Origin: Rhodospirillales bacterium
Lineage (GTDB): Bacteria; Pseudomonadota; Alphaproteobacteria; Rhodospirillales; Defluviicoccaceae
Reading direction: 5' to 3'
NCBI GenBank assembly: GCA_016712595.1
Contig: JADJQT010000007.1
Location: 1 to 26,369, forward strand
Length of the DNA stretch: 26,369 nt
Part shown: positions 7,323 to 13,227 of the stretch, one piece after another
Layout: every line of letters starts with the position of its first letter
Position numbering within the stretch: position 1 is the stretch's first letter
The notes under the pieces: generated by a model
Seen by the model: the letters and a program-made list of their open reading frames with translations, nothing else
What the model was told of the DNA's origin: nothing
The model's database searches: none
Program-made: the position numbers and the translations under genes

Positions 7323-7980
7323 GAAAATAAGAGAGGAGTGCCTTTCTTATGTTGATGTGTACGATGGTGCAACGCTATTGCATAAAATTGAATGTGAAAC
7401 CTCAGATGAGGCAATTGTACGTTTAGAAGAATGGATGGAAAGTGTAGATGGTGGCGGTTATGTTACATTAAAATTAAAAGATAAGCCTGGAAAAGAAATT
7501 GCGAAGGGTGGTAAAATCAACGCTTTTTCGTTGCGTATTAAGTTGGGTGGCGTTTCTGATGTGGCTGTTAATGGTGGCGGCAATCGTATGGATAGTACTG
7601 TAATATCCATGATGCAAAAAAACTTTGATTTACAGCTTTCGCATCTAACAGAAAAAAACGAGTTATTAAAGCGACTTGAGGCGTTAGAAAATAAAAAGAA
7701 AGAGAAACCGGATATGTTGGAAACGGCAATAGGTAGTTTATTGCCAATGCTTGTTGGAGGTGTTAACGGTAAGATGGCTGTTAATGGCAGCCAATCCTTC
7801 TCTCCTCCTACTACAGCGTTAGCGGATGACGTTAGCGGTGTAAACCCAAAAGAACGTTTACGCAATGCGTTAGATGTTTGGAGTAAGTCTGACCCTGATT
7901 ATATTTCAGTGATAGAAAATATTGCAACACTGGTTACTAGCAACCGCCCTAAATACGATTTAGCAAAAGGAATGTTATGA
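7288..7980 (+). CDS. Coiled-coil protein of the morphogenesis block, 230 aa
   Basis: No family recognised. Residues 1-90 look like a mixed alpha/beta domain, 93-99 are Gly-rich, 105-140 form a charged coiled coil (NFDLQLSHLTEKNELLKRLE), 144-160 are hydrophobic (AIGSLLPMLVGGV), and a Ser/Pro linker leads to a C-terminal helical part. It starts inside the previous gene and ends in an ATGA overlap with the next. A scaffold, connector or membrane-apposed virion protein is possible. Residues from ~118 on vary between copies while the N-terminal half is identical. Confidence 0.65.
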   Translation: MAVTQKISYVIEKIREECLSYVDVYDGATLLHKIECETSDEAIVRLEEWMESVDGGGYVTLKLKDKPGKEIAKGGKINAFSLRIKLGGVSDVAVNGGGNRMDSTVISMMQKNFDLQLSHLTEKNELLKRLEALENKKKEKPDMLETAIGSLLPMLVGGVNGKMAVNGSQSFSPPTTALADDVSGVNPKERLRNALDVWSKSDPDYISVIENIATLVTSNRPKYDLAKGML

Positions 7981-8414
7981 GTAAAAACACTGAGTATATT
8001 GTTCCGGTTGCAATTGGCTTGGGCGCGCTGTTTTTTTTTCGGCAAATAGCTCAGGCTTTCGGGCTTATTAAAAGTGCCGATGATGTTAACGCAGCATCAT
8101 TAATCAATGCAAATTATTTTGACCCTAAATTTTGGAAGCAAGGCGGTGCCGGTGCAATGATTTTAACCGATGCAGGAGCAAAGATTTACGCAAAGCAGTT
8201 GTATAATGCAAAAGGGTTGGTTAATGATGACGAGGCTGCTGTTTACGATGTTTTCAAAAGAATGAAAACAAAAAGTCAAGTTAGTTACCTGAGCGATAAA
8301 TTTAGCTTGTATTACAATACTGATTTGATTTCTTATTTGCAGTCGTTCCTTAATCCTGATGAATTGCTTAAAGTAAAAACAATAGTTAACCCTTTGCCGA
8401 ATTTTAAAGTATGA
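7977..8414 (+). CDS. Membrane-anchored helical virion protein candidate, 145 aa
   Basis: A short polar start is followed by a transmembrane helix (IVPVAIGLGALFFFRQIAQA, residues 8-27). A C-terminal helical module of about 50 residues (83-133) begins DDEAAVYDVFKRMKT and ends in LNPDELLKV; it recalls annexin-repeat-like modules seen in phage and membrane proteins of Bacteroidetes, though that likeness is only by pattern. ATGA overlaps join it to both neighbours, the coiled-coil gene and the lysozyme, so the three are probably translated together. Copy B differs by Ala to Val and Asp to Glu. Confidence 0.65.
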   Translation: MSKNTEYIVPVAIGLGALFFFRQIAQAFGLIKSADDVNAASLINANYFDPKFWKQGGAGAMILTDAGAKIYAKQLYNAKGLVNDDEAAVYDVFKRMKTKSQVSYLSDKFSLYYNTDLISYLQSFLNPDELLKVKTIVNPLPNFKV

Positions 8415-8936
8415 CAATAAGCGAACGCGGCAAAAAATGGTTAAAGTCAACTGAGCAACTCAGGTTAAAACCTTATGTAGATGACTACGCACCAACTCCT
8501 CGTATAGAGTACAGTATAGGTTACGGGCATCAGATACAACCGGGAGAAGAGTATTTAATGCAGGGAATCACTGAGGCAAAAGCAGAGGAGTTATTTAACC
8601 AGGATATTTTAAAGTATGCGGGTGCCGTTAGCAATGGTTTAAAAGTGGCTGTTAGTCAAAACGTGTTTGATGCGTTGGTTTCCTTCTGTTACAATATTGG
8701 TGTAAATGGCTTTGCTAAAAGTACACTGCTAAAAATGTTTAACGAAAAAAAGAGCCCTAAAGAAATTGCCGCCTTTTGGTTGCGTACATGGATAAAACCT
8801 CCTGTATTGATTGCGAGGCGCGCGTGAGGTTGCTTATGCTTATGGCGAGGAAATAAAAGGCGGTATGCTAACACTTGGAAAAATTGCTGTAGTGATACTT
8901 TTTTTTTTATTATTAACTGAGGACGAAACAAAATGA
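8411..8936 (+). pseudogene. GH24 lysozyme, frameshifted copy
   Basis: Counterpart of the intact 175-aa gene at 22185-22712. A GCGCGC run near 8820 is two bases shorter than in copy B, so the frame ends at residue 138 and loses the C-terminal membrane segment. The catalytic region is unchanged apart from Leu to Phe near residue 122. The short repeat makes consensus error likely, although a natural soluble form cannot be excluded. Confidence 0.8.
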
Positions 8937-9205
8937 CAAAAACAGTTGCAAATTTTCAATTCGCAAATAAGGCGATAAAACTCAATTGGAATTTTATTGA
9001 TATAATGATAATCAACAGGGGTACAGCAACCGCATATATCAATAATTTGCCGTTGCGCCCTGTTTCTGCAACCTTCGCGGGCGATGTGTTTACGCTTAGC
9101 GCAAACGAAGGTGAAATAATAAAAGGCAACTGGGATTTAACTTTTGAGCCTGGTGCAGCCGTTACAGCTTGCAATGTTTATATAGTTTGGAGGTATAGAG
9201 CATGA
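8933..9205 (+). CDS. 90-aa beta-rich protein before the spike gene
   Basis: A small protein predicted to be almost all beta (FIDIMIINRGTATAYINN and a closing VYIVWRYRA strand), with no signal peptide or membrane helix. It overlaps both the lysozyme stop and the spike start by four bases (ATGA). A beta protein directly before a beta-helix spike could be its base or vertex adaptor; this is inferred from position. Identical in both copies, in contrast to the variable spike. Confidence 0.6.
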   Translation: MTKTVANFQFANKAIKLNWNFIDIMIINRGTATAYINNLPLRPVSATFAGDVFTLSANEGEIIKGNWDLTFEPGAAVTACNVYIVWRYRA

Positions 9206-10392
9206 TTAATTGCACTGGTGTTGCTATTGGTGGCGGTGGTGGTGGTGGCTTAACCAGTTTACCTATTGACAAATGTTTGTTTGTTATGGAAAACGGCAAT
9301 GATGCTACAGCCTTGCCAGACCGTTTAGATTTACCTTACTTAACCGTTGGCACTGCAATTGCCGCAATGCCTGGTGATGATTATACGGTAATAGTTTATC
9401 CTGGTAATTATACTTACTCGGGTGCGTTGCCACTTGTTGTGCGCATGTATTTGTCTCCTGGTGTTAACTTAACGTTTAACCCTACAGCTTGGGACGAAAA
9501 CGAGCAATTTTTTATTGATGGCTTTGGCGATATTGAGATTGGTGATTTGTTTGACGGAACAGACGGAACTACAGTGCAGGCCGCAATCAAATGTAAATCG
9601 TTAGTAGTAGTCAACTTTGAGCCAAACAACGGTCTATTAAGTTGTGTAATTGATTGCACTGAGGATTTATACTTCTTAACCCAATTGGCTATAATAGGCG
9701 GAAACGCATACGATAAGATTGTAATTAAAGGCGATACCATTTATATGAATGATGGTATTTCGTGCGAGGAAACTTACAAGAGTGTTTACATTCACCCTGC
9801 AAGTAAGTTAAATGGTTATGTTATTATAGTAAACGATACAGGCACAATTTTTAACTTCCACATACATGGCGACTTCTTTTGTGATTTAGGCGCGTCCGTT
9901 CAGCCTCTTACACTTCGGGGCGAATGTAGTTTTTGGGGTAGCTCCGGTTTGTTTAATGGTTTTAGGTGTTTTGGGAATATGAATTTTAAAACAGATTTAT
10001 CACCCATACTTGTAGATGGCGCAACAATACAATTTGATAAAATTTCTGTTTTCCATGAAATAAGCAATCCGGTAATTGATGACACTATTCCGGCAATAAC
10101 TATTGATGCTACTTCGTCTCCGTGTGAGGTTGGTATAACTCAGGGCAGTTACATAAGCGGATTAAACGGTACTTACCCTAACGGAATGATAAGTGTAGAT
10201 AACAGTGTTAATGCCGTTAAATTAACAATAAGCGGTAAGTATTACGGGCATGATGGTTCCGGTTTTGTTGTGGCTGCTACTACTGCAACACAAGATGTTT
10301 ACGGTGGCGTGGTTGAGACCAACCTAACTACAATAGGAGCCAACACAAACGATTTAATTGAGGTTAAACTTGAAAATTCAAATGTGATATAA
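9202..10392 (+). CDS. Spike / receptor-binding protein candidate (beta-helix)
   Basis: This 396-residue protein starts with a short strand and a run of seven glycines (10-16), then continues as repeated short beta strands, including LDLPYLTVGTAIAAM and YTVIVYPGNYTY. That opening resembles right-handed parallel beta-helix (pectin-lyase-like) spikes, where the chain begins a list of time-ordered strands after a GNDAT-type loop. No catalytic motif is evident. Copies differ mainly in residues ~50-350 while the first ~48 and last ~50 residues are constant, as expected for a host-recognition protein with fixed attachment and trimerisation ends. It is last in the ATGA-linked series. Confidence 0.65.
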   Translation: MINCTGVAIGGGGGGGLTSLPIDKCLFVMENGNDATALPDRLDLPYLTVGTAIAAMPGDDYTVIVYPGNYTYSGALPLVVRMYLSPGVNLTFNPTAWDENEQFFIDGFGDIEIGDLFDGTDGTTVQAAIKCKSLVVVNFEPNNGLLSCVIDCTEDLYFLTQLAIIGGNAYDKIVIKGDTIYMNDGISCEETYKSVYIHPASKLNGYVIIVNDTGTIFNFHIHGDFFCDLGASVQPLTLRGECSFWGSSGLFNGFRCFGNMNFKTDLSPILVDGATIQFDKISVFHEISNPVIDDTIPAITIDATSSPCEVGITQGSYISGLNGTYPNGMISVDNSVNAVKLTISGKYYGHDGSGFVVAATTATQDVYGGVVETNLTTIGANTNDLIEVKLENSNVI

Positions 10393-10393
10393 T

Positions 10394-10561
10394 ATGAGAA
10401 ACCCTAAAACAACACTTACAGGAATAGCCGGAATATTGGGCGGTATTGCATCAATTATTCATGGTGATTTAGTTACAGGAGTAACGGCAATAGTTACAGG
10501 TATAGGATTAATTTTTGCCAAAGATTATAATGTTACCGGTTTGCCTCCTGGTAAACAATAG
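10394..10561 (+). CDS. 55-aa holin-like small membrane protein
   Basis: ATG one base after the spike stop. The product has a basic start (MRNPKTTLTG), a first hydrophobic segment (IAGILGGIASIIHG), a turn, a second segment (VTAIVTGIGLIFA) and a KDYNVTGLPPGKQ tail. Two Gly-rich hairpin helices and a polar tail match small phage proteins often annotated as holin-like. With the lysozyme encoded four genes upstream, a lysis role is reasonable, though a virion membrane peptide is possible. Identical in copy B. Confidence 0.6.
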   Translation: MRNPKTTLTGIAGILGGIASIIHGDLVTGVTAIVTGIGLIFAKDYNVTGLPPGKQ

Positions 10562-10587
10562 CCTGTTAAAAAATACCTATTCTACAG

Positions 10588-10606
10588 CGCGCAACCTATT
10601 TGCGCG
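10588..10606 (+). other. 7-bp hairpin CGCGCAA-CCTAT-TTGCGCG
   Basis: A perfect 7-bp stem with a five-base loop lies 26 bases after the holin-like gene, without a T tract. Together with the next structure it makes a cluster of short G/C hairpins of the kind seen at single-strand replication origins. Present unchanged at 24364-24382. Confidence 0.55.
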
Positions 10607-10622
10607 TTGCTTATTATTGTGC

Positions 10623-10661
10623 TGTTGCGTGGTAGACCGGGAAGTCTGCGAACAAGCAACA
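10623..10661 (+). other. Composite hairpin, outer TGTTGC/GCAACA
   Basis: TGTTGC at 10623 pairs with GCAACA at 10656. Inside, AGAC pairs with GTCT around CGGGAA, giving a two-tier structure. It might be an RNA element or part of a replication or packaging signal. Conserved exactly in copy B. Confidence 0.4.
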
Positions 10662-10677
10662 CGATACGGAATGTAAC

Positions 10678-10704
10678 AAAAGCTGAGTTTGCGCTCAGCT
10701 TTTT
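10678..10704 (+). terminator. Rho-independent terminator of the late operon
   Basis: A perfect 10-bp stem, AAAAGCTGAG with CTCAGCTTTT, has a TTTGCG loop and continues into T-rich sequence. It is placed after the holin-like gene to end the structural-gene transcript. The A/T flanks are symmetric, so it may also work on the opposite strand. Confidence 0.8.
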
Positions 10705-10936
10705 GTTTTGTAGGCGCACTCATCCCGAATTATTCACACGCGAACACATACCGGTCGTCAGAAAAACTTCCCTCCTTTTGCCGTTTTTTCATTGTGCTGT
10801 TTTGTTTACGTTAGTTATTTTTTACGTTAACAATTTGCTGTTAATAACAAAATTTATTTGGTTTGTTTGTTGTGTGGTTGGTGATATAGGTTTGTGCCAA
10901 CAAAACAACATTTTTTTCGTTGTGGGGGTACTTCCC

Positions 10937-10988
10937 TACTTAACATAATAAACGAGTGAGTGAGCCTCAATTAACATTATGTTAAGTA
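10937..10988. repeat. Perfect 13-bp inverted repeat, candidate operator or recombination site
   Basis: TACTTAACATAAT (10937-10949) and its exact complement ATTATGTTAAGTA (10976-10988) flank 26 bases. The left arm, with one extra base each side, also occurs before the regulator gene at 2573. Paired sites for a repressor are the simplest reading. The TTATGTTAAGT core also resembles a XerD half-site. Conserved at 24714-24765. Confidence 0.6.
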
Positions 10989-11062
10989 AACAAACCATTA
11001 CAACGGATTGTAAAAAAACTTCAATGAAACGTCCGTATCTGTTCACCATTTTATTAAAAAAG

Positions 11063-11093
11063 TTGTTGCGCTTTCGTCTTATAAATAAGTTTC
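11063..11093 (+). promoter_or_regulatory. Bacteroidetes-type promoter candidate
   Basis: TTG at 11063-11065, a 20-base spacer and TAAGTTTC at 11086-11093 match the Bacteroidetes TTG / TAnnTTTG promoter pattern except for the last base. It would start the message about 10-15 bases before the methyltransferase ATG. Same elements at 24834-24864. Confidence 0.4.
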
Positions 11094-11112
11094 ACTATAG
11101 CCGTTTTTGCGC

Positions 11113-11784
11113 ATGAGGGTGTTAATCGGATGCGAAGAAAGCCAGGTAGTGTGCAAAGCCTTTAGGAGTTTAGGATATGAGGCTTATTCAAATGACATAC
11201 AACCCTGCTCGGGTGGTAAACCTGAATGGCATTTACAAAAAGATTTCTTTAAGGCGTTTGATGAGTTAAAGCCAGATTTAACTATAACCTTTCAACCATG
11301 CACAGACCTTGCTGTTAGTGGTGCCAGGCATTTTTGGTATAAAAGAGAAAACGGCACACAGGAGAAGTCAATCCGGTTTTTTTTTGAAGTATGGAAGGTA
11401 AGCAACTGTTCTGAAAATCCAGTTGGTATAATGAGTGGGAAATACATTAAAAAGTGGTTTCCTGTGTTGTATGCTGAAATGGTTGATTACGGTTTTCCTT
11501 TTAAAGCATCGCAGATAATACAACCTTATCAGTTTGGGCATACCGAAAGAAAAACAACCTGTTTGTTTTTAAATGGATTGCCGTTGTTGAGTAATGGCGA
11601 AAATGTTGAATCTGAAATGATAAAGCTGCCTTACAGGGAATATGCAAAAGTTCACTATATGCCACCAGGAAAAGACAGGGCGCGGCTTCGTTCTAAAACA
11701 TACACAGGTGTAGCTTCTGCAATGGCTTCTCAGTGGGGCGCATACGTTGAACAACAAATTAACTCTAAAAAAATATACGCATGA
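11113..11784 (+). CDS. Phage DNA methyltransferase (C5-cytosine-like)
   Basis: A 223-residue protein of the phage SAM-dependent methylase group usually annotated as DNA cytosine methyltransferase. Seen are an SAM-site start (VLIGCEESQVVCKAF, residues 3-17), the PCT motif within QPCTDLAVSGARHF (61-74) that holds the candidate catalytic Cys63, ENPVG (101-105), QPYQFGHTERKTTCLF (137-152) and the closing AMASQWG (203-209). I chose the ATG at 11113, not a TTG two codons earlier. The usual HPPCTYL is FQPCTDL here, so activity needs a check. Likely role: protecting phage DNA from host restriction. The stop overlaps the next ATG. Confidence 0.8.
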   Translation: MRVLIGCEESQVVCKAFRSLGYEAYSNDIQPCSGGKPEWHLQKDFFKAFDELKPDLTITFQPCTDLAVSGARHFWYKRENGTQEKSIRFFFEVWKVSNCSENPVGIMSGKYIKKWFPVLYAEMVDYGFPFKASQIIQPYQFGHTERKTTCLFLNGLPLLSNGENVESEMIKLPYREYAKVHYMPPGKDRARLRSKTYTGVASAMASQWGAYVEQQINSKKIYA

Positions 11785-11787
11785 AAA
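11761..11787 (+). promoter_or_regulatory. Translation-start leader repeat, instance 1
   Basis: AACTCTAAAAAAATATACGC followed by ATGAAAA. Here it also encodes the last residues of the methyltransferase (NSKKIYA) and carries the ATG of the PAPS-reductase-like gene. The same 27 bases recur at 12623, and a variant at 12911. Confidence 0.7.
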
Positions 11788-12617
11788 TATTAAGTTTAGG
11801 TATGGGGTTGCAAAGTACATTGATTTATCTAATGTCAAGTTTGGGCGAATTGCCTCGTTTGGATTATGCTGTATTTGCTGACCCTGGCTCTGAAATGCCG
11901 GAGACCTATGCTTATTTGAACTGGTTGATTTCATGGCAAAAATCAAATAACGGTGTACCTATTGTTGTTACTGGTAAAAAGAGCCTTTACAATGATTTAA
12001 TAAATGGCACAAATTCAACTGGAGGGCGTTTTGCCTCAATCCCGTGTTTTACTAAAAGCGCGAATGGTGAAATAGGAATTTTAAGAAGGCAATGCACGAA
12101 AGAATATAAAATTGATGAGGTCAATAAAAGTATTCGTGCGCTGTATGGTTTAAAAAAGTTTGCAAGGTTTCCTAAAACTGATTTGTATATGGGTATAACC
12201 ATTGATGAGATAACAAGAATGAATTATTCAAAGAGTAATTGGGCAACTGTTTTTTATCCGTTGTGCGGGTATTCTGCAACAAAAAATAAGCTGAATAAGG
12301 TGTACTCATTTTACAGTTATAATAGAGGTGATTGTTTTAGGTGGTATAATAAAAGGCATTTGCCAATACCCCCAAAGTCTGCTTGCTTCTTTTGTCCTTT
12401 TCAAAGTGATTCACGTTGGCAAAGTATGAAGGTTAATCAACCTGAGTTTTTTCAATTGGCTGTTAAGTTGGATTATTTAATAAGGGATTCAAGGAGTAAG
12501 GGTTGCAAGGAGCAACTGTTTTTACATCGTTCGTGCGTTCCGTTAGACGAAGTAAACTTTACTGGCAACAAATTAGATTTATTTTCAAACGAGTGTTCTG
12601 GTAATTGCGGATTATGA
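11781..12617 (+). CDS. PAPS-reductase-family protein (ATP pyrophosphatase-like)
   Basis: A 278-residue member of the phosphoadenosine phosphosulfate reductase/adenine-nucleotide alpha-hydrolase group found in many phages. Visible are the PP-loop SLGMGLQST (5-13), FADPGSEMPETY (32-43), RRQCTKEYK (102-110), MGITIDEITRM (137-147), RGDCFRW (182-188) and PPKSACFFCPF (197-207), whose cysteines suggest a metal site. The canonical PP-loop SGGxxS is changed to SLGMGLQS. The phage versions' reaction is unknown; a sulfur-based nucleic-acid modification, as with DndC, or sulfur metabolism are the alternatives. Its pairing with a DNA methylase favours modification. Confidence 0.75.
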   Translation: MKILSLGMGLQSTLIYLMSSLGELPRLDYAVFADPGSEMPETYAYLNWLISWQKSNNGVPIVVTGKKSLYNDLINGTNSTGGRFASIPCFTKSANGEIGILRRQCTKEYKIDEVNKSIRALYGLKKFARFPKTDLYMGITIDEITRMNYSKSNWATVFYPLCGYSATKNKLNKVYSFYSYNRGDCFRWYNKRHLPIPPKSACFFCPFQSDSRWQSMKVNQPEFFQLAVKLDYLIRDSRSKGCKEQLFLHRSCVPLDEVNFTGNKLDLFSNECSGNCGL

Positions 12618-12622
12618 AAAAA

Positions 12623-12649
12623 AACTCTAAAAAAATATACGCATGAAAA
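12623..12649 (+). promoter_or_regulatory. Translation-start leader repeat, instance 2
   Basis: An exact copy of the 27 bases at 11761-11787, here noncoding and placed at the ATG of the 91-aa gene. Its reuse in front of a second gene indicates a copied translation-initiation cassette. Confidence 0.7.
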
Positions 12650-12918
12650 AAAATGTCTATTACAAAGCTGCTGTTGAGTACAGTTATACTTTGCGCCCAA
12701 CCTGTAATTGTATTGCGGCTGTTTCGGCTCCTGGTAAATGGCTGTCTTTGTTTGTTGATTATTTTCAGCCCACTACAAGAGAGGCAATAACATACAACGT
12801 TCATTGGCTTGCTTTTTTAAGGGAAGGTGAGCACTCGCCTACACATCCCGAAACTCAAAACGTGCGCTTTATGGCTCTTTTGCTTATGCACGAAATAATT
12901 AACGACAAACAACCCTAA
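12643..12918 (+). CDS. 91-aa protein of unknown function
   Basis: Starts at the ATG within the repeated leader. The 91-residue product has two close cysteines (CNC, residues 21-23), aromatic segments (KWLSLFVDYFQPTTREA) and a helical C-terminus ending MALLLMHEIIN. No family recognised. Its position in the methyltransferase/PAPS-reductase-like operon with the same leader suggests a related accessory function. Only copy A contains it, as the window ends before the second copy. Confidence 0.65.
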   Translation: MKKNVYYKAAVEYSYTLRPTCNCIAAVSAPGKWLSLFVDYFQPTTREAITYNVHWLAFLREGEHSPTHPETQNVRFMALLLMHEIINDKQP

Positions 12919-12935
12919 CAATATACGCATGAAAA
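12911..12935 (+). promoter_or_regulatory. Translation-start leader repeat, instance 3 (variant)
   Basis: A variant of the leader, with CCTAACA in place of the CTCTAAAAAAA stretch, still ends ATATACGCATGAAAA at the ATG of the 46-aa membrane gene. Copy B's PAPS-like gene (25545) has a hybrid form, CTCTAACAATATACGC. Confidence 0.65.
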
Positions 12936-13069
12936 GAATTATTTTATCTCTCGTGCCGATAGTACTAAGCATCTTACCGGCAATACTAATTATATTACTG
13001 TTGTGTTGTTTCTGTTTTTTTTGTATCTACTTAGCATATTTAGTTTATTCTTTCTTGTGTTTATGTTAA
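12929..13069 (+). CDS. 46-aa very hydrophobic membrane peptide
   Basis: From the ATG in the third leader copy: MKRII, then an almost unbroken hydrophobic chain of about 40 residues with five cysteines, including LLLCCFCFFC. It would span the membrane once or twice. Possible roles are lysis, superinfection exclusion or virion membrane, none shown. The leader supports this start over another hydrophobic frame that opens at a GTG near 13003. Confidence 0.5.
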   Translation: MKRIILSLVPIVLSILPAILIILLLCCFCFFCIYLAYLVYSFLCLC

Positions 13070-13091
13070 AAAATAATTTGCGAAAACTCCT

Positions 13092-13115
13092 ACAGCCGTC
13101 AAGTAATACGGCTGT
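13092..13115 (+). other. 8-bp hairpin upstream of rep
   Basis: ACAGCCGT pairs exactly with ACGGCTGT around CAAGTAAT. No T tract follows, so it is probably not a terminator. It lies 113 bases before rep in the only sizeable gap on that side, where the nick-site hairpin of a rolling-circle origin would be expected. Confidence 0.5.
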
Positions 13116-13181
13116 CAACTTGCCAAAAAATTTGCCGTTTTTGCAGTTTTTCTCGCTGATTATTAAATGTTTAATCCGTTT

Positions 13182-13201
13182 AGGGGGGGGTACCCCCCCC
13201 T
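13182..13201. repeat. 20-bp perfect palindrome (A-G8-TA-C8-T) before rep
   Basis: Eight G, TA, eight C, flanked by A and T, followed by five more C. It lies 27 bases before the rep start and stands out in A/T-rich DNA. It may form a cruciform or hairpin at the origin or control rep expression. The run lengths may be inexact because homopolymers are error-prone, and copy A lacks this region. Confidence 0.6.
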
Positions 13202-13227
13202 CCCCCTTAAAAATGGAGGCTTAAAGC

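Larger units (their letters stand above)
10562..11112. other. 551-nt intergenic region with hairpins and promoter
   Basis: No convincing gene is seen here. It holds, in order, a 7-bp hairpin (10588-10606), a composite hairpin (10623-10661), a terminator (10678-10704), a stretch of A/T-rich sequence with nothing I recognise (about 10705-10936), a perfect 13-bp inverted repeat (10937-10988), a small TTACAA/TTGTAA palindrome (10998-11013) and a promoter candidate (11063-11093). It separates the late structural genes from the methyltransferase operon, and most of it is conserved in copy B. Confidence 0.7.

Noticed and set aside
7458..7865. 135-codon minus-strand frame
   Set aside because: It overlaps a conserved coding gene completely and is broken in copy B, where changes follow the + strand codon pattern.
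10607..10948. 113-codon frame starting with TTG after the holin-like gene
   Set aside because: It runs through two stable hairpins and the terminator, has no leader like other genes, and its end shifts in copy B by one T.
13003..13224. 73-codon frame with GTG start before rep
   Set aside because: It translates through the hairpin and the G8/C8 palindrome; the 46-aa frame at 12929 has the repeated leader and is preferred.
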